Both the position numbers and the translations under genes were made by a program. 64,000 nt of DNA, taken from assembly GCF_039534125.1 (NCBI RefSeq), contig NZ_BAAAUV010000001.1, forward strand, positions 1 to 64,000. The letters are read 5' to 3'. Below the pieces are notes generated by a model that saw only the letters and a list, made by a program, of their open reading frames with translations, did not search any database and had not been told where the DNA came from. Positions 8,782 to 18,266 of the stretch are shown one piece after another. The stretch is from Actinocorallia longicatena (lineage in GTDB: Bacteria > Actinomycetota > Actinomycetes > Streptosporangiales > Streptosporangiaceae). Each line of letters starts with the position of its first letter. Position 1 is the first letter of the stretch.

Positions 8782-9429
8782 ATGGCGTCCACGACCGACA
8801 ACCGCCCGCGCCGCATGGCCCCTGAGGACCGCAAGCAGGCCCTCATCGACTCCGCCCTCGAGCTGTTCGGCAAGGACACCCCCGAGCGGGTCACCATGGA
8901 GGACGTCGCCGCGCACGCCGAGGTCTCCCGCGCCCTGGTCTACCGCTACTTCTCCAACATCGAGGAGATCTACGTCGCGGCCCTGCGCACGGCCGTCGAC
9001 GACCTCGTCGCACGCCTCCAGCGCCAGCGCGAGGGCGATCTCCTCGACCAGCTCGAGGCGACCATCGGCGAGTTCGTGAGCTTCGCCGAGGAGCGCGCCG
9101 CCGGATACATCGCCCTGCTGCGCAGTGGTTCGGTCATCGCCACCTCGGAGACCGCGGCCCTGGTCGACGAGGTCAGGCACGCGGCCGTCGCGGAGGTCCT
9201 GGCGCGGCTGGAGATCGCCGACCCCAGCCCGTTCCTGCTGCTCACCCTGCGCTGTTGGGTCGCGGTCTGCGAGGGGGCCCTGCTGACCTGGCTCCAGGAG
9301 CGCACCCTGGCCAAGGAGGCGCTCGTCCCCTGGCTGTCCGGCCAGCTCGTGGCCATGGTCGCCGCCACCGCGGGCCATGATCCGGCCGTCGCCGACTTCA
9401 TCGCCAAGCTGGGCCGCGACCAGCCCTGA
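8782..9429 (+). CDS. TetR/AcrR-family transcriptional regulator
   Basis: A 215-residue regulator with an N-terminal TetR HTH. The first helix is DRKQALIDSALELFG, and the recognition region is VTMEDVAAHAEVSRALVYRYFSN (about residues 34-56), close to the family consensus. The remaining 150 residues form the variable ligand-binding and dimerisation part. It lies 90 bp after the hydrolase-reductase pair on the same strand and is the likely repressor of that operon. A palindrome overlapping the operon's promoter spacer (6721-6731) is a candidate binding site. The inducer is unknown. It converges with menF. Confidence 0.88.
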   Translation: MASTTDNRPRRMAPEDRKQALIDSALELFGKDTPERVTMEDVAAHAEVSRALVYRYFSNIEEIYVAALRTAVDDLVARLQRQREGDLLDQLEATIGEFVSFAEERAAGYIALLRSGSVIATSETAALVDEVRHAAVAEVLARLEIADPSPFLLLTLRCWVAVCEGALLTWLQERTLAKEALVPWLSGQLVAMVAATAGHDPAVADFIAKLGRDQP

Positions 9430-9441
9430 GCGCGGGCGGGC

Positions 9442-10674
9442 TCAGCCCTCCAGGGCCTCGCGCATGGCCCGGAACTTCGTCTGGGTCTCGGCCAGCTCCG
9501 CCTCCGGCACCGACTCGGCGACGATCCCGCAGCCCGCGAACAGCCGGGCCCGGTTCCCCTCGAGCTGGGCGCAGCGCAGCGCGATCCCCCACTCGCCGTC
9601 GCCGCGGGCGTCCACCCAGCCCACCGGTCCGGCGTATCGGGCACGGTCCATGACCTCGAGCTCCCGGATCAGGTCCAGGGCCACGTCGGTCGGGGTGCCG
9701 CCCACCGCCGGGGTCGGGTGCAGGGCCGCCAGGACGTCCAGGACCGAACGCTCGCTGTTCAGCCTGCCGCGCACCGGCGTGGCCAGATGCTGGAGGTTGG
9801 CCAGCCGCAGCAGTTCCGGTGAGTCGGGCAGGTCCAGGGAGTCGCACAGCGGGGTGAGGGCCTCCCGGACCATCGTGGCGGCGTAGGCGTGCTCGTCGAG
9901 GTCCTTGCGCGAGTGCAGCAGCCGGTCGGCCAGCACCTCGTCCTCGGCCGCGTCACGGCCTCTGGGGGTCGTGCCCGCCAGCACCAGGGACTCGATGGTC
10001 TCCTCCGACCGGCGCACCAGCAGCTCCGGAGTGGCGCCCACGAGGCCGTCGACGGCGAAGGTGTAGCAGGCGGGGAAGCGGTCCGACAGGCGTCTGAGCA
10101 GCACGCGGGCGTCCAGCGGCTGCCGTGATTCGGCCCACAGGTCGCGGGCCAGGACGACCTTGCCCAGCCGTCCCTCCCTGATCCGCTCGACGGCGGCGCC
10201 GACCGCGCTCCCCCACTCGGGGGCCGACAGGGTGCCGTCGGTCCAGCCGATCCCCTCCGGCTCCACCAGGGGACGGACCAGGGTCAGGGCCTCGGGCTCG
10301 CCGATCGTGGTCAGCCAGGCCCGCCCGTCGCGCCAGCCCAGGACGGTCCGCGGGACGATCAGGACGCTGTCGGAGCTCTTGGCGTCGAAACCGAAGGCCC
10401 CGAACGCGACGGGACCCGACCCGGGGACCCTCAGCGGATCATGGACCTCGGCCGCGGCGAAGATCGCCTCCAGCCTGCGCCCGGCCCAGGCGAACCTGTC
10501 GTCGCCGCCGGGAACGGCGATCCTGACCGCCTCACCCCAGCCGACCAGCCCCTCGTCACCCCGAATCCACGCGAGCGCGGACGGGTGCGGCAGACGTCCG
10601 ATCAGATCGACCGGGCCCGCCACCGGTACCGTCCGGACCACCAGCCGTTCCGAGGCTCCCAGGGCAACACTCAC
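9442..10674 (-). CDS. menF: Isochorismate synthase
   Basis: A 410-residue chorismate-utilising enzyme that converts chorismate to isochorismate, the entry step of classical menaquinone synthesis. Family signatures are present: GKVVLARD (about 168-175), the ATPELLVRR segment, VLAGTTPRGRD, LHPTPAVGGTP and the C-terminal AGCGIVAESVPEAELAETQTK. The helix carrying E of the Mg-binding ELEVMDRARYAGP is also intact. No amidotransferase or lyase domain is attached. menD, menC, menB and menE lie within 9 kb on the same chromosome segment, which favours a menaquinone rather than a siderophore role. The 14-bp inverted repeat at 10695-10708 lies 20 bp upstream of its start. Confidence 0.9.
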   Translation of the reverse strand: MSVALGASERLVVRTVPVAGPVDLIGRLPHPSALAWIRGDEGLVGWGEAVRIAVPGGDDRFAWAGRRLEAIFAAAEVHDPLRVPGSGPVAFGAFGFDAKSSDSVLIVPRTVLGWRDGRAWLTTIGEPEALTLVRPLVEPEGIGWTDGTLSAPEWGSAVGAAVERIREGRLGKVVLARDLWAESRQPLDARVLLRRLSDRFPACYTFAVDGLVGATPELLVRRSEETIESLVLAGTTPRGRDAAEDEVLADRLLHSRKDLDEHAYAATMVREALTPLCDSLDLPDSPELLRLANLQHLATPVRGRLNSERSVLDVLAALHPTPAVGGTPTDVALDLIRELEVMDRARYAGPVGWVDARGDGEWGIALRCAQLEGNRARLFAGCGIVAESVPEAELAETQTKFRAMREALEG

Positions 10675-10694
10675 ACCCCCACAGTACCGAAGAG

Positions 10695-10708
10695 TTGAAC
10701 CCGTTCAA
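10695..10708. promoter_or_regulatory. Short inverted repeat between menF and phosphatase genes
   Basis: TTGAA-CCCG-TTCAA is a perfect 5-bp inverted repeat in the divergent promoter region, 20 bp before menF and 62 bp before the phosphatase start. It could be an operator for either gene. Its short length makes this a weak call. Confidence 0.25.
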
Positions 10709-10770
10709 AAGGCCGCCCTGCCGTGATCTAGATGATACTGCCCGGGAACCCAGCGGGTAGGCTCCCGATC

Positions 10771-11574
10771 ATGAGCGAGCACAACCGCTGGATCTCCCTC
10801 GAAGGCGCCGTCAACGTCCGCGACCTCGGCGGACTCCCCACCCACGACGGGGCCGTCACCCGGCCGGGACATCTCTACCGCTCCGACAACCTCCAGGGCC
10901 TCACCCCCGCCGACGTCGCCCTTCTCACCGGCGCCAAGGGCCTCGGCCACGTGATCGACCTTCGCAGCAACGCCGAGGTCCGGCTCGAGGGCCCGGGACC
11001 GCTGGTCGGCCACCCCGGCGTCGTCCACCACCACCTGTCGCTGTTCGCCGAGGCCGGCCGGATGACCGACGTCGACGCCGACCCCGAGGCCGCCGCGGAC
11101 GTCGACAAGGTCCTCCCCTGGCAGCGACGTCCCGCCGACGGCGGCCGCACCCATCGCTCCGTCGGCTTCTACCACGCCTACCTGCGCGACCGCCCTGACT
11201 CGATCATCGACGCCCTGCGCGTCATCGCCCACGAGGACCGCGCCTCGATCGTCCACTGCGCCGCCGGGAAGGACCGCACCGGCGTCGTCGTCGCGCTCGC
11301 CCTCGGCATCGCGGGCGTCACCCGGCCTGCCATCGTCGCCGACTACGCCGCCACCGGTGAGCGGATCTCCGCCATCCTCGCCCGGCTCAAGGCGAGCCCC
11401 ACCTACTCCGCCGACCTCGACAAGCGCCCGGACGACAGCCACATCCCGCATGCGTCGATCATGGAGAAGTTCCTCGCCGGCCTCGACGAGGAACACGGCG
11501 GCCCCGCCCGCTGGCTGACCGCGCAGGGCTGGACCGACGACGACACCGCCGCCCTGCGCTCCCGCCTGCTCTGA
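10771..11574 (+). CDS. Tyrosine-protein phosphatase (Y_phosphatase3-like)
   Basis: A 267-residue phosphatase of the bacterial Tyr/dual-specificity type. The P-loop is visible as HCAAGKDRTG with catalytic Cys163 and Arg169. The N-terminus has the family's signature LEGAVNVRDLGGLPT (residues about 8-22) and RPGHLYRSDNL. The ATG at 10771 is preferred over an in-frame ATG at 10732 because relatives begin just before this NVRDLGG block. Substrates may be phosphotyrosine proteins, or phosphoinositide/nucleotide-like compounds as for PtpB relatives. It diverges from menF and precedes the EF-G paralogue by 80 bp; no functional link to either is evident. Confidence 0.87.
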   Translation: MSEHNRWISLEGAVNVRDLGGLPTHDGAVTRPGHLYRSDNLQGLTPADVALLTGAKGLGHVIDLRSNAEVRLEGPGPLVGHPGVVHHHLSLFAEAGRMTDVDADPEAAADVDKVLPWQRRPADGGRTHRSVGFYHAYLRDRPDSIIDALRVIAHEDRASIVHCAAGKDRTGVVVALALGIAGVTRPAIVADYAATGERISAILARLKASPTYSADLDKRPDDSHIPHASIMEKFLAGLDEEHGGPARWLTAQGWTDDDTAALRSRLL

Positions 11575-11655
11575 AAACCAGGTGCGCGGACGATCTTCTC
11601 GAACGGATACTCGGAGCCACATCCGGTAGTCCACACGAGGAAGACAGGCACGCTC

Positions 11656-13683
11656 ATGGTCGGCACAACGCGCAAGCTCGCCACCGTCCGCAACATCGGC
11701 ATCATGGCCCACATCGACGCCGGCAAGACGACGACCACCGAGCGGATCCTGTACTACACCGGCGTCTCCCACAAGATCGGTGAGGTCCACGACGGCACCA
11801 CGACCATGGACTACACCAAGCAGGAACGCGACCACGGCATCACCATCACGAGCGCCGCGGTCACCTGCCACTGGAACCTGGACGGCACCGAGCACGCCAT
11901 CACCCTGCTCGACACCCCGGGCCACGTCGACTTCACCATCGAGGTCGAACGCTGCCTGCGGGTGCTCGACGGGGCCGTGGCCGTGTTCGACGGCGTCGCC
12001 GGGGTCGAGCCGCAGTCCGAGACGGTGTGGCGCCAGGCCGACCGGTACGGCGTTCCCCGGATCTGCTTCGTCAACAAGCTCGACAGGACGGGCGCCGACT
12101 TCCACGCGTGCCTCGCCACCATCGAGGAGCGCCTGGGAGCCGTGCCCCTGGTGGTCCAGCTGCCCATCGGGGCCGAAGCGGGTTTCCGCGGGGTCGTCGA
12201 CCTCGTCGCCATGACCGCGCTCGTCTGGTCGCCAGACACGCCCCTCGGCGCGGCCTACACCACGAGCGCGATCCCGGCCGAGCTCGCCGAGACGGCCACG
12301 CGCTGGCGTTCGCGCCTCGTGGAGACCCTCGCCGACCACGACGAACCCACCCTGCACGCCTATCTCGACGGGCGGGCCCTCTCCGCGGACGAGCTGCACG
12401 CCGCCATCCGGCGCGCCACGCTCTCCCGCGAGGGATCCACCGTCACACCCGTCCTGTGCGGCACCGCGTTCAAGAACAAGGGCGTCCAGCCCCTGCTCGA
12501 CGCGATCGTCCGCTACCTGCCCTCACCCGAGGACGCCGGAGCCACCGAGGGACCGCTGAGCGCCCTGGCCTTCAAGGTCGCGACCGACCAGCACCTCGGG
12601 AAGCTCACCTTCGTGCGCGTCTACACCGGACGCCTCGAGACCGGCGCGACCGTCCTCAACCCGGTGAAGGGCGGGAAGGAACGGATCAGCAAGCTCTACC
12701 GCATGCGCGCCGACAAACGAGAGGAGATCACCACGGCTCAGGCGGGCGACATCGTCGCGGTCGCCGGGCTCAAGCGGACGACCACCGGCGAGACCCTCTG
12801 CGACGAGCGGCACCCGGTCGTGCTGGAGTCCATGGACTTCCCCGACCCGGTGCTCGAGGTCGCCGTCGAACCCCGTTCCCAGGCCGACCACGACCGTCTC
12901 GGCAGCGCGCTCCAGCGGCTCGCCGAGGAGGACCCCTCCTTCCGGATCCGCACCGACGCCGCCACCGGGCAGACCGTCCTCGGCGGGATGGGCGAACTCC
13001 ATCTGGAGATCCTCGTGGAGCGGATGAAGGACGAGTTCGGCGTCGAGGCGGCCGTCGGGCGTCCGCGCGTCGCCTACCGGGAGACCATCGCCCGCAGGGC
13101 CGAGGACGTCACCTTCACCCACCGCAAGCAGACGGGAGGCAAGGGGCAGTACGCGAGGGTCAGGCTCACGCTCGAACCCCTCGCCGACGCACCGTACGAG
13201 TTCGTGAACAAGGTCACCGGCGGCCGGATCCCGAGGGAGTTCATCCCCTCGGTCGATCTCGGCTGCCAGGACGCCCTGCGCTCGGGCGTCCTGGCCGGGC
13301 ACGAGATGACGGGCGTGCGCGTCATCCTCACCGACGGCGACTTCCACGTCATCGACTCCTCGGAGCTGGCCTTCCGGCTCGCCGGCGCCCAGGCCTTCAG
13401 GGAGGCCGCGGCGCAGGCGGGCCCGGTCCTGCTCGAACCGGTGATGGCCGTCGAGGTCACCACCCCCGAGGAGCATCTCGGCGACGTGATCGGCGACATC
13501 AATGCCCGGCGCGGTCAGGTCAGGGCTCTGTCCGAGCGTTCCGGGGCGCGGATCGTCGAGGCGAGCGTCCCGCTGGCGGAGATGTTCGGCTACGTCGGCG
13601 ACCTGCGCGGCCGCACTTCGGGCCGCGCGGGTTACACGATGCGGTTCGAGACCTACGAGCCGGTCCCGCGAGCGCTCTGGTAG
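11656..13683 (+). CDS. fusA: Elongation factor G paralogue, stand-alone
   Basis: A 675-residue translational GTPase of the EF-G family. G1 is AHIDAGKTTTTER (residues 19-31), G3 DTPGHVDF and G4 NKLDR. Domain II, the two alpha/beta domains and domain IV (with the YRETI and KQTGGKGQYARV blocks) follow in the right order, and the C-terminal TSGRAGYTMRFE is intact. It is thus a full-length factor. It is not in a str operon: no rpsL, rpsG or tuf lies nearby. The G-domain effector region (TMDYTKQERDHGITITSAA) differs from canonical fusA. It is probably a second EF-G (translocation, ribosome recycling or fusidate/stress-related), while the housekeeping copy lies elsewhere; that is inference. Confidence 0.85.
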   Translation: MVGTTRKLATVRNIGIMAHIDAGKTTTTERILYYTGVSHKIGEVHDGTTTMDYTKQERDHGITITSAAVTCHWNLDGTEHAITLLDTPGHVDFTIEVERCLRVLDGAVAVFDGVAGVEPQSETVWRQADRYGVPRICFVNKLDRTGADFHACLATIEERLGAVPLVVQLPIGAEAGFRGVVDLVAMTALVWSPDTPLGAAYTTSAIPAELAETATRWRSRLVETLADHDEPTLHAYLDGRALSADELHAAIRRATLSREGSTVTPVLCGTAFKNKGVQPLLDAIVRYLPSPEDAGATEGPLSALAFKVATDQHLGKLTFVRVYTGRLETGATVLNPVKGGKERISKLYRMRADKREEITTAQAGDIVAVAGLKRTTTGETLCDERHPVVLESMDFPDPVLEVAVEPRSQADHDRLGSALQRLAEEDPSFRIRTDAATGQTVLGGMGELHLEILVERMKDEFGVEAAVGRPRVAYRETIARRAEDVTFTHRKQTGGKGQYARVRLTLEPLADAPYEFVNKVTGGRIPREFIPSVDLGCQDALRSGVLAGHEMTGVRVILTDGDFHVIDSSELAFRLAGAQAFREAAAQAGPVLLEPVMAVEVTTPEEHLGDVIGDINARRGQVRALSERSGARIVEASVPLAEMFGYVGDLRGRTSGRAGYTMRFETYEPVPRALW

Positions 13684-13689
13684 CGGGAT

Positions 13690-14637
13690 TCAGAGGTTCA
13701 TGGAGGTGAAGAGCAGGGGGAGCGCGGCGTGCATCTCACGCTGCCAGTACGACCAGGCGTGGGTGCCGGGCGCGTAGAAATGCGCGGTCACGGGCACGCC
13801 CGCTCCCCTCAGCCGGGCCACGACGGCCTTGGACTCCAGGTCGACGGTCCGCTCCACCACGTCGGTCAGCAGACCGCCCGTCCCGTCTCCCGAGGAGATG
13901 AACAGGGCGGCACCTCGCAGCCTCAGGGCCTGCTCGTAGGGGTCGTTGCGGACCCAGATGGCGCGCTGGGCCGGGATCTCGGGGTCGCCCCACACCCGGG
14001 TCCAGTCCGCCCAGCAGGCCAGGCCCGGCTTGTCGTATCCGCCGTCCCCGAGCCCCGAGTGCAGCGGATCGAGATTGCCGCTGAAGGAGGCCGCGCCGCG
14101 GAAGAACCCCGGGTGCGCGGCCGTCAGCTTCAGCGCGCCGAGCCCGCCCATCGAGTTGCCCGCCACCGCCCGCACCGCGGACGCCCGGTAGCCGCGCTCC
14201 AGGATCTGCGCGACGTCCTCGGTCAGGTAGGTCTCCCATCGCGGCGCCCCGCCCGAGCCGTGGTTCCACCAGTCGCTGTAGGCGCTGCACCACGAGGTGT
14301 CCGGCAGGACCACGATGGCGTCCCGGCCGGCCGTGGCGTCCTTCAGGTCCGTCTTGTCCGACCAGGAGCGGTAGTCGTCGAACCCGCCGTGCAGGAACCA
14401 CAGGGTCGGCCAGGTCCGGTCGGCCGTCGCCGACCAGCCCGGCGGGAGCAGCAGACGCACCGTCCGGCGGCCTCCATCGACGTTCGGCGAGACGATCGTC
14501 AGATCGAGGGTTCGGCTATCCAGGCGGCTGGAGCCAGCCACGTACGCCCCCGATTCTGCGGCGAGAGCGCGGCCAGGGGAGGCGAGTCCCACGAAGAAGA
14601 GCATGACGGTCAGCACGAAGCCGAGGATGCGCCGCAC
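13690..14637 (-). CDS. Secreted esterase, antigen 85 / esterase D type
   Basis: A 315-residue exported alpha/beta hydrolase of the PF00756 esterase family. A Sec signal peptide covers residues 1-27 (MRRILGF, hydrophobic core, then ALAAES as the likely cleavage site). The nucleophile elbow is GNSMGG (Ser near residue 161), the strand before it gives VLPDTSWCSAY, and a C-terminal GTHAWSYW supplies the catalytic His. The region before the elbow matches the LHGG and oxyanion segments of the family. It probably hydrolyses or transfers acyl esters outside the cell; mycolyl transfer is not implied by sequence. It converges with the EF-G paralogue (6 bp between stops). Confidence 0.85.
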   Translation of the reverse strand: MRRILGFVLTVMLFFVGLASPGRALAAESGAYVAGSSRLDSRTLDLTIVSPNVDGGRRTVRLLLPPGWSATADRTWPTLWFLHGGFDDYRSWSDKTDLKDATAGRDAIVVLPDTSWCSAYSDWWNHGSGGAPRWETYLTEDVAQILERGYRASAVRAVAGNSMGGLGALKLTAAHPGFFRGAASFSGNLDPLHSGLGDGGYDKPGLACWADWTRVWGDPEIPAQRAIWVRNDPYEQALRLRGAALFISSGDGTGGLLTDVVERTVDLESKAVVARLRGAGVPVTAHFYAPGTHAWSYWQREMHAALPLLFTSMNL

Positions 14638-14704
14638 GGCAACCCCCTGGAAGGCAATGTCCTATACCGGACATATGCCCCACAGAGGGACAAATTACGC
14701 TTTT

Positions 14705-16369
14705 CTAGAGGATTGCCTTGACCGCGCTCTGCGCCGCCTGCCGCATCCGGGCGTGGAGTGCGGCGTTCGCCTCACGGTCGGTCCGCGCCTCGATGATGCG
14801 CAGGCCGTCACCCGACAGGGCGCGCGCCAGCCCCGAAGCCGCCTCCAGCCGCGTGTACGGCACCCCGTGCGCCGCCGCCAGCATCTCCAGGTTCACCCCG
14901 TGCGGCGTGCCGAAGACCCGCTCGAACGGGCCCCGCAGCGACGCCTGGGGCAGCAGCGAGAAGATCCCCCCGCCGTCGTTGTTCACCACGACCAGGGCCA
15001 GGTCGGGACGCCGCTCGTACGGGCCCACCACCAGGCCGTTCTGGTCGTGCAGGAACGACAGATCCCCCAGCAGCGCGTACGACCTGCCCGAATGCCCCAG
15101 TGCCATCCCCATCGCGGTCGACACCAGCCCGTCGATGCCGCTCGCACCCCGGTTGGCCAGGATCCGCAGCCCGCGCCGCGGCCGCATCGTCTGGTCCAGA
15201 TCGCGGATCGGCATGCTCGCCGCCGTGAACAGCAGCGATCCCCCCGGCACCGTCGCCACGAGGTCGCGGGCCAGCCGCGGCTCGCTCACCTCGTCGGACT
15301 CGTCCAGCACCTCGTCGACCGCCGCGGCGGCCGCCTGGTCGGCCGACCGCCACGACTTCAGCCAGCCGTCGTCGCCCGACACGACCGGGATCTCGACCTC
15401 CTGGGCCACCTGCGTCGCCGACCGCATCGGGTCGGCCCACCGCGACAGCGAGGGCGTCACCACGATGTGCTGCCGCGCCCGCCGCAGCATCGACATCAGC
15501 GGCTTCGACAGGCCCGGCTTTCCGAGCGTCACCACCACCTCCGGCTCGTGCCGCTCGGCGAACTCCGGCACCCCCAGCAGGAAATGGTGCGACGACATCG
15601 CGTGGTCGCCGTACCGGGCGTTCCCGATCGGCTCCGACAGCACCGGCCAGCCCGCCATCGACGCGGCCGCCACGTACCGCTTGACGTTCAGCGCGCCGTC
15701 ACCGACGACCAGCACCCCGCGCCGCGTCGGCGGCACGTGCAGCACCGAGCCCGCCGACGGGCCGCGCACCTTGGTCCACGCCGACGCGCCGCTGCCGGTG
15801 AGGGGCTCGCACCACGTGTCGTCCCCGCTGGGGATCAGCGGCTCGCGGAAGGCCACGTTCAGATGGACGGGACCGGGATCGGGCACCAGCGACATCCCGA
15901 ACGCCCGGCTCACCATCGACCGCCAGTAGGCGACCATCCCCGGCCGCTCCTCCGGCACCCCGACCTCGGCCACCCAGCGCACCGACGACCCGTAGAGCTT
16001 CACCTGGTCGATGGTCTGGTTGGCGCCCGTCCCCCGCAGCTCCGGCGGACGGTCGGCGGTCAGCACCAGCAGCGGCACCCCCGACTCCGACGCCTCGATG
16101 ACGGCCGGATGGAAGTTCGCCGCCGCCGTCCCCGAAGTGCACACCAGCACGACCGGGCGGCCCGTCCGTTTCGCCAGCCCCAGCGCCAGGAACGACGCCG
16201 ACCGCTCGTCGATCCGCACGTGCAGCCGCAGCCGGTCGGCGCGCTCCGCCTCGTCCAGGGCGAGCGCCAGCGGCGCCGACCGGGAACCGGGCGCGAGCAC
16301 CACGTCGGTCGTTCCGCACCGCAGCAGCTCGTCCACCAGGACCGTCGCCAGCGCCGTCGCCGGATTCAT
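14705..16369 (-). CDS. menD: SEPHCHC synthase (MenD)
   Basis: A 554-residue ThDP-dependent enzyme that joins 2-oxoglutarate to isochorismate, the second step of menaquinone synthesis. The N-terminal PYR-type domain carries VLAPGSRSAPLALAL (about 26-40), IDERSASFLALGLAK and CTSGTAAANFHPAVIEA, all MenD hallmarks. The C-terminal domain holds the ThDP/Mg motif GDLSFLHDQNGL. The ATG at 16369 is chosen because the MenD fold begins at NPATALATVLVDEL; an upstream in-frame ATG at 16435 would overlap menC. It is the third gene of a menB-menC-menD run, 13 bp after menC. Confidence 0.95.
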   Translation of the reverse strand: MNPATALATVLVDELLRCGTTDVVLAPGSRSAPLALALDEAERADRLRLHVRIDERSASFLALGLAKRTGRPVVLVCTSGTAAANFHPAVIEASESGVPLLVLTADRPPELRGTGANQTIDQVKLYGSSVRWVAEVGVPEERPGMVAYWRSMVSRAFGMSLVPDPGPVHLNVAFREPLIPSGDDTWCEPLTGSGASAWTKVRGPSAGSVLHVPPTRRGVLVVGDGALNVKRYVAAASMAGWPVLSEPIGNARYGDHAMSSHHFLLGVPEFAERHEPEVVVTLGKPGLSKPLMSMLRRARQHIVVTPSLSRWADPMRSATQVAQEVEIPVVSGDDGWLKSWRSADQAAAAAVDEVLDESDEVSEPRLARDLVATVPGGSLLFTAASMPIRDLDQTMRPRRGLRILANRGASGIDGLVSTAMGMALGHSGRSYALLGDLSFLHDQNGLVVGPYERRPDLALVVVNNDGGGIFSLLPQASLRGPFERVFGTPHGVNLEMLAAAHGVPYTRLEAASGLARALSGDGLRIIEARTDREANAALHARMRQAAQSAVKAIL

Positions 16370-16382
16370 GCACTCCCCCGTC

Positions 16383-17309
16383 TTATCTGCCGTGGCCGTC
16401 GGCCTGCTCGGCCCGCAGCCGCCAGCCTTCCGCATCCACCTCGAACCGCGCCAGCGCCGCCTCGTCCACCGAGGGACGGCGCACCGCGATCATTCCGTCC
16501 TCGACCGTCAGCGGATCGGCCGCGACGTCGCCCTCCAGCAGCTGGAGGGTCGCCAGGCCGCACGCGTAGGGCAGCACCGGCAGCGCCGCGGCCAGAGCCA
16601 GCCCCGCCGCCAGGCCCACCGAGGTCTCCACCGCGCTCGACACGACGACCGGAAGCCCGATCTGCTCGGCGACCTCCAGGGCGGCCGCCACCCCTCCGAG
16701 CGGCTGGACCTTGAGCACCGCGATGTCGGCGGCCTCGGCCTTCCGCACCAGGAACGGATCCTCCGCCCGGCGGATCGACTCGTCCGCGGCGACCGGCACG
16801 TCCACCCGGCGCCGCACCAGAGCGAGCTCCTCCACCGTGGCACACGGCTGCTCCACGTACTCCAGATCGAAACGATTCAGCATCCCGATCATCCGGACCG
16901 CCGTGTCGACGTCCCAGCCGCCGTTCACGTCGATCCGCACCCGGCCGCCCGGGCCGAGGGCGTCGCGGACGGCCTCCACCCGTTCGAGGTCCTCGCGGTG
17001 GTCCTGGCCGCGCTCGGCGACCTTCACCTTCGCCGTCCGGCACCCCGAGCTCGCCAGCACGATCTCCCGCGCCCGCCCGGGCCCCACGGCGGGGACCGTC
17101 ACGTTCACCGGGATCCGGTCGCGGAGCGGCTCGGGAAAGCCCGTGAAGGCCGCCTCCCGCGCCGCCGCCAGCCACCGCGCCGCCTCGGCGGGCCCGTACT
17201 CGGCGAAGGGCGAGAACTCGCCCCATCCGGCCGGGCCCTCGATCAGCGCGCCGTCCCGCCGCGTCAGCCCGCGGAAGCGGGTGCGCATCGGGATGGAGAA
17301 CGCCCGCAT
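16383..17309 (-). CDS. menC: o-Succinylbenzoate synthase
   Basis: A 308-residue enolase-superfamily enzyme that dehydrates SHCHC to o-succinylbenzoate. The barrel shows the KVKV pair (Lys near residue 93-95, TAKVKVAE), and Mg ligands in RIDVNGGW, VEQPC and VAADESIR. LKVQPLGG carries the second catalytic Lys. It is of the short actinobacterial type. Its ATG overlaps the last base of the menB stop (TGATG), so the two are coupled. All catalytic residues expected from the family appear present. Confidence 0.92.
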   Translation of the reverse strand: MRAFSIPMRTRFRGLTRRDGALIEGPAGWGEFSPFAEYGPAEAARWLAAAREAAFTGFPEPLRDRIPVNVTVPAVGPGRAREIVLASSGCRTAKVKVAERGQDHREDLERVEAVRDALGPGGRVRIDVNGGWDVDTAVRMIGMLNRFDLEYVEQPCATVEELALVRRRVDVPVAADESIRRAEDPFLVRKAEAADIAVLKVQPLGGVAAALEVAEQIGLPVVVSSAVETSVGLAAGLALAAALPVLPYACGLATLQLLEGDVAADPLTVEDGMIAVRRPSVDEAALARFEVDAEGWRLRAEQADGHGR

Positions 17310-18208
17310 CAGCTGTACCAGGGATAGGGCGACCAGTCGGGGTCGCGCTTCTCCAGGAACTGGTCGCGGCCCTCGGCCGCCTCGGCCGTCCCGTAGGCCA
17401 GCCGCGTGGCCTCGCCGGCGAACACCTGCTGCCCGACCAGTCCGTCGTCGATCAGGTTGAAGGAGAACTTCAGCATCCGCTGCGCCGTCGGCGACTTACC
17501 GTTGATCTTGCGTGCCCACTCGAGCGCGACCTTCTCCAGGTCGGCGTGCGGGACGACCGCGTTCACCATGCCCATGCGATGGGCGTCCTCGGCGGTGTAG
17601 GTGTCGCCCAGGAAGAAGATCTCCCGGGCGAACTTCTGCCCCACCTGACGCGCCAGGTACGCCGAGCCGAAACCGCCGTCGAAGCTCGCCACGTCCGCGT
17701 CGGTCTGCTTGAACCGCGCGTGCTCCCGGCTGGCCAGCGTCAGGTCGGCCACCACGTGCAGGCTGTGCCCGCCGCCCGCCGCCCAGCCCGGCACCAGGCA
17801 GATGACGATCTTGCCCATGAACCGGATCAGCCGCTGCACCTCGAGGATGTGCAGCCGGCCCGCCCGTGCGGGGTCGATGCCCGCCGCCGTGTCGGTCTCG
17901 GAGTACTTGTAGCCGTCCTTGCCGCGAATCCGCTGGTCACCGCCGGAGCAGAACGACCACTTGCCGTCCTTGGGCGAGGGCCCGTTCCCGGTGAGGAGGA
18001 TCACCCCGACGTCCCCGGTCAGGCGCGCGTGGTCCAGCGCCCGGTACAGCTCGTCGACCGTGTGCGGCCTGAAGGCGTTCAGCACCTCGGGGCGGTTGAA
18101 CGCGATCCGCACCGTGCCCTGGTCCACCGCGCGGTGGTAGGTGATGTCGGTGAAGTCGAACCCTTCGACTTCCTTCCACGCGTCAGCGTCGAACAACTCA
18201 GAGACCAT
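17309..18208 (-). CDS. menB: 1,4-Dihydroxy-2-naphthoyl-CoA synthase
   Basis: A 299-residue crotonase-fold enzyme that closes the ring of o-succinylbenzoyl-CoA. MenB-specific blocks are clear: RIAFNRPEVLNAFRP, SFCSGGDQRIRG, VPGWAAGGGHSLHVVADLT, TDADVASFDGGFGSAYLARQVGQ, and the C-terminal EKRDPDWSPYPWY. ATG at 18208 is used; a TTG at 18220 has a better-placed GGAAGG and would add four residues. It is the first gene of the menB-menC-menD operon and diverges from menE, with about 60 bp between starts, so both transcripts start in the same small region. Confidence 0.95.
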   Translation of the reverse strand: MVSELFDADAWKEVEGFDFTDITYHRAVDQGTVRIAFNRPEVLNAFRPHTVDELYRALDHARLTGDVGVILLTGNGPSPKDGKWSFCSGGDQRIRGKDGYKYSETDTAAGIDPARAGRLHILEVQRLIRFMGKIVICLVPGWAAGGGHSLHVVADLTLASREHARFKQTDADVASFDGGFGSAYLARQVGQKFAREIFFLGDTYTAEDAHRMGMVNAVVPHADLEKVALEWARKINGKSPTAQRMLKFSFNLIDDGLVGQQVFAGEATRLAYGTAEAAEGRDQFLEKRDPDWSPYPWYS

Positions 18209-18266
18209 CCCCCTATTCAAGCGCCTTCCCGGAACGCCTCAGGCCACGGGTAGCCTGATCATCGTC

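Noticed and set aside
11656..13683. str operon (rpsL-rpsG-fusA-tuf)
   Set aside because: Neighbours are a phosphatase and an esterase; no ribosomal protein or EF-Tu genes are present.
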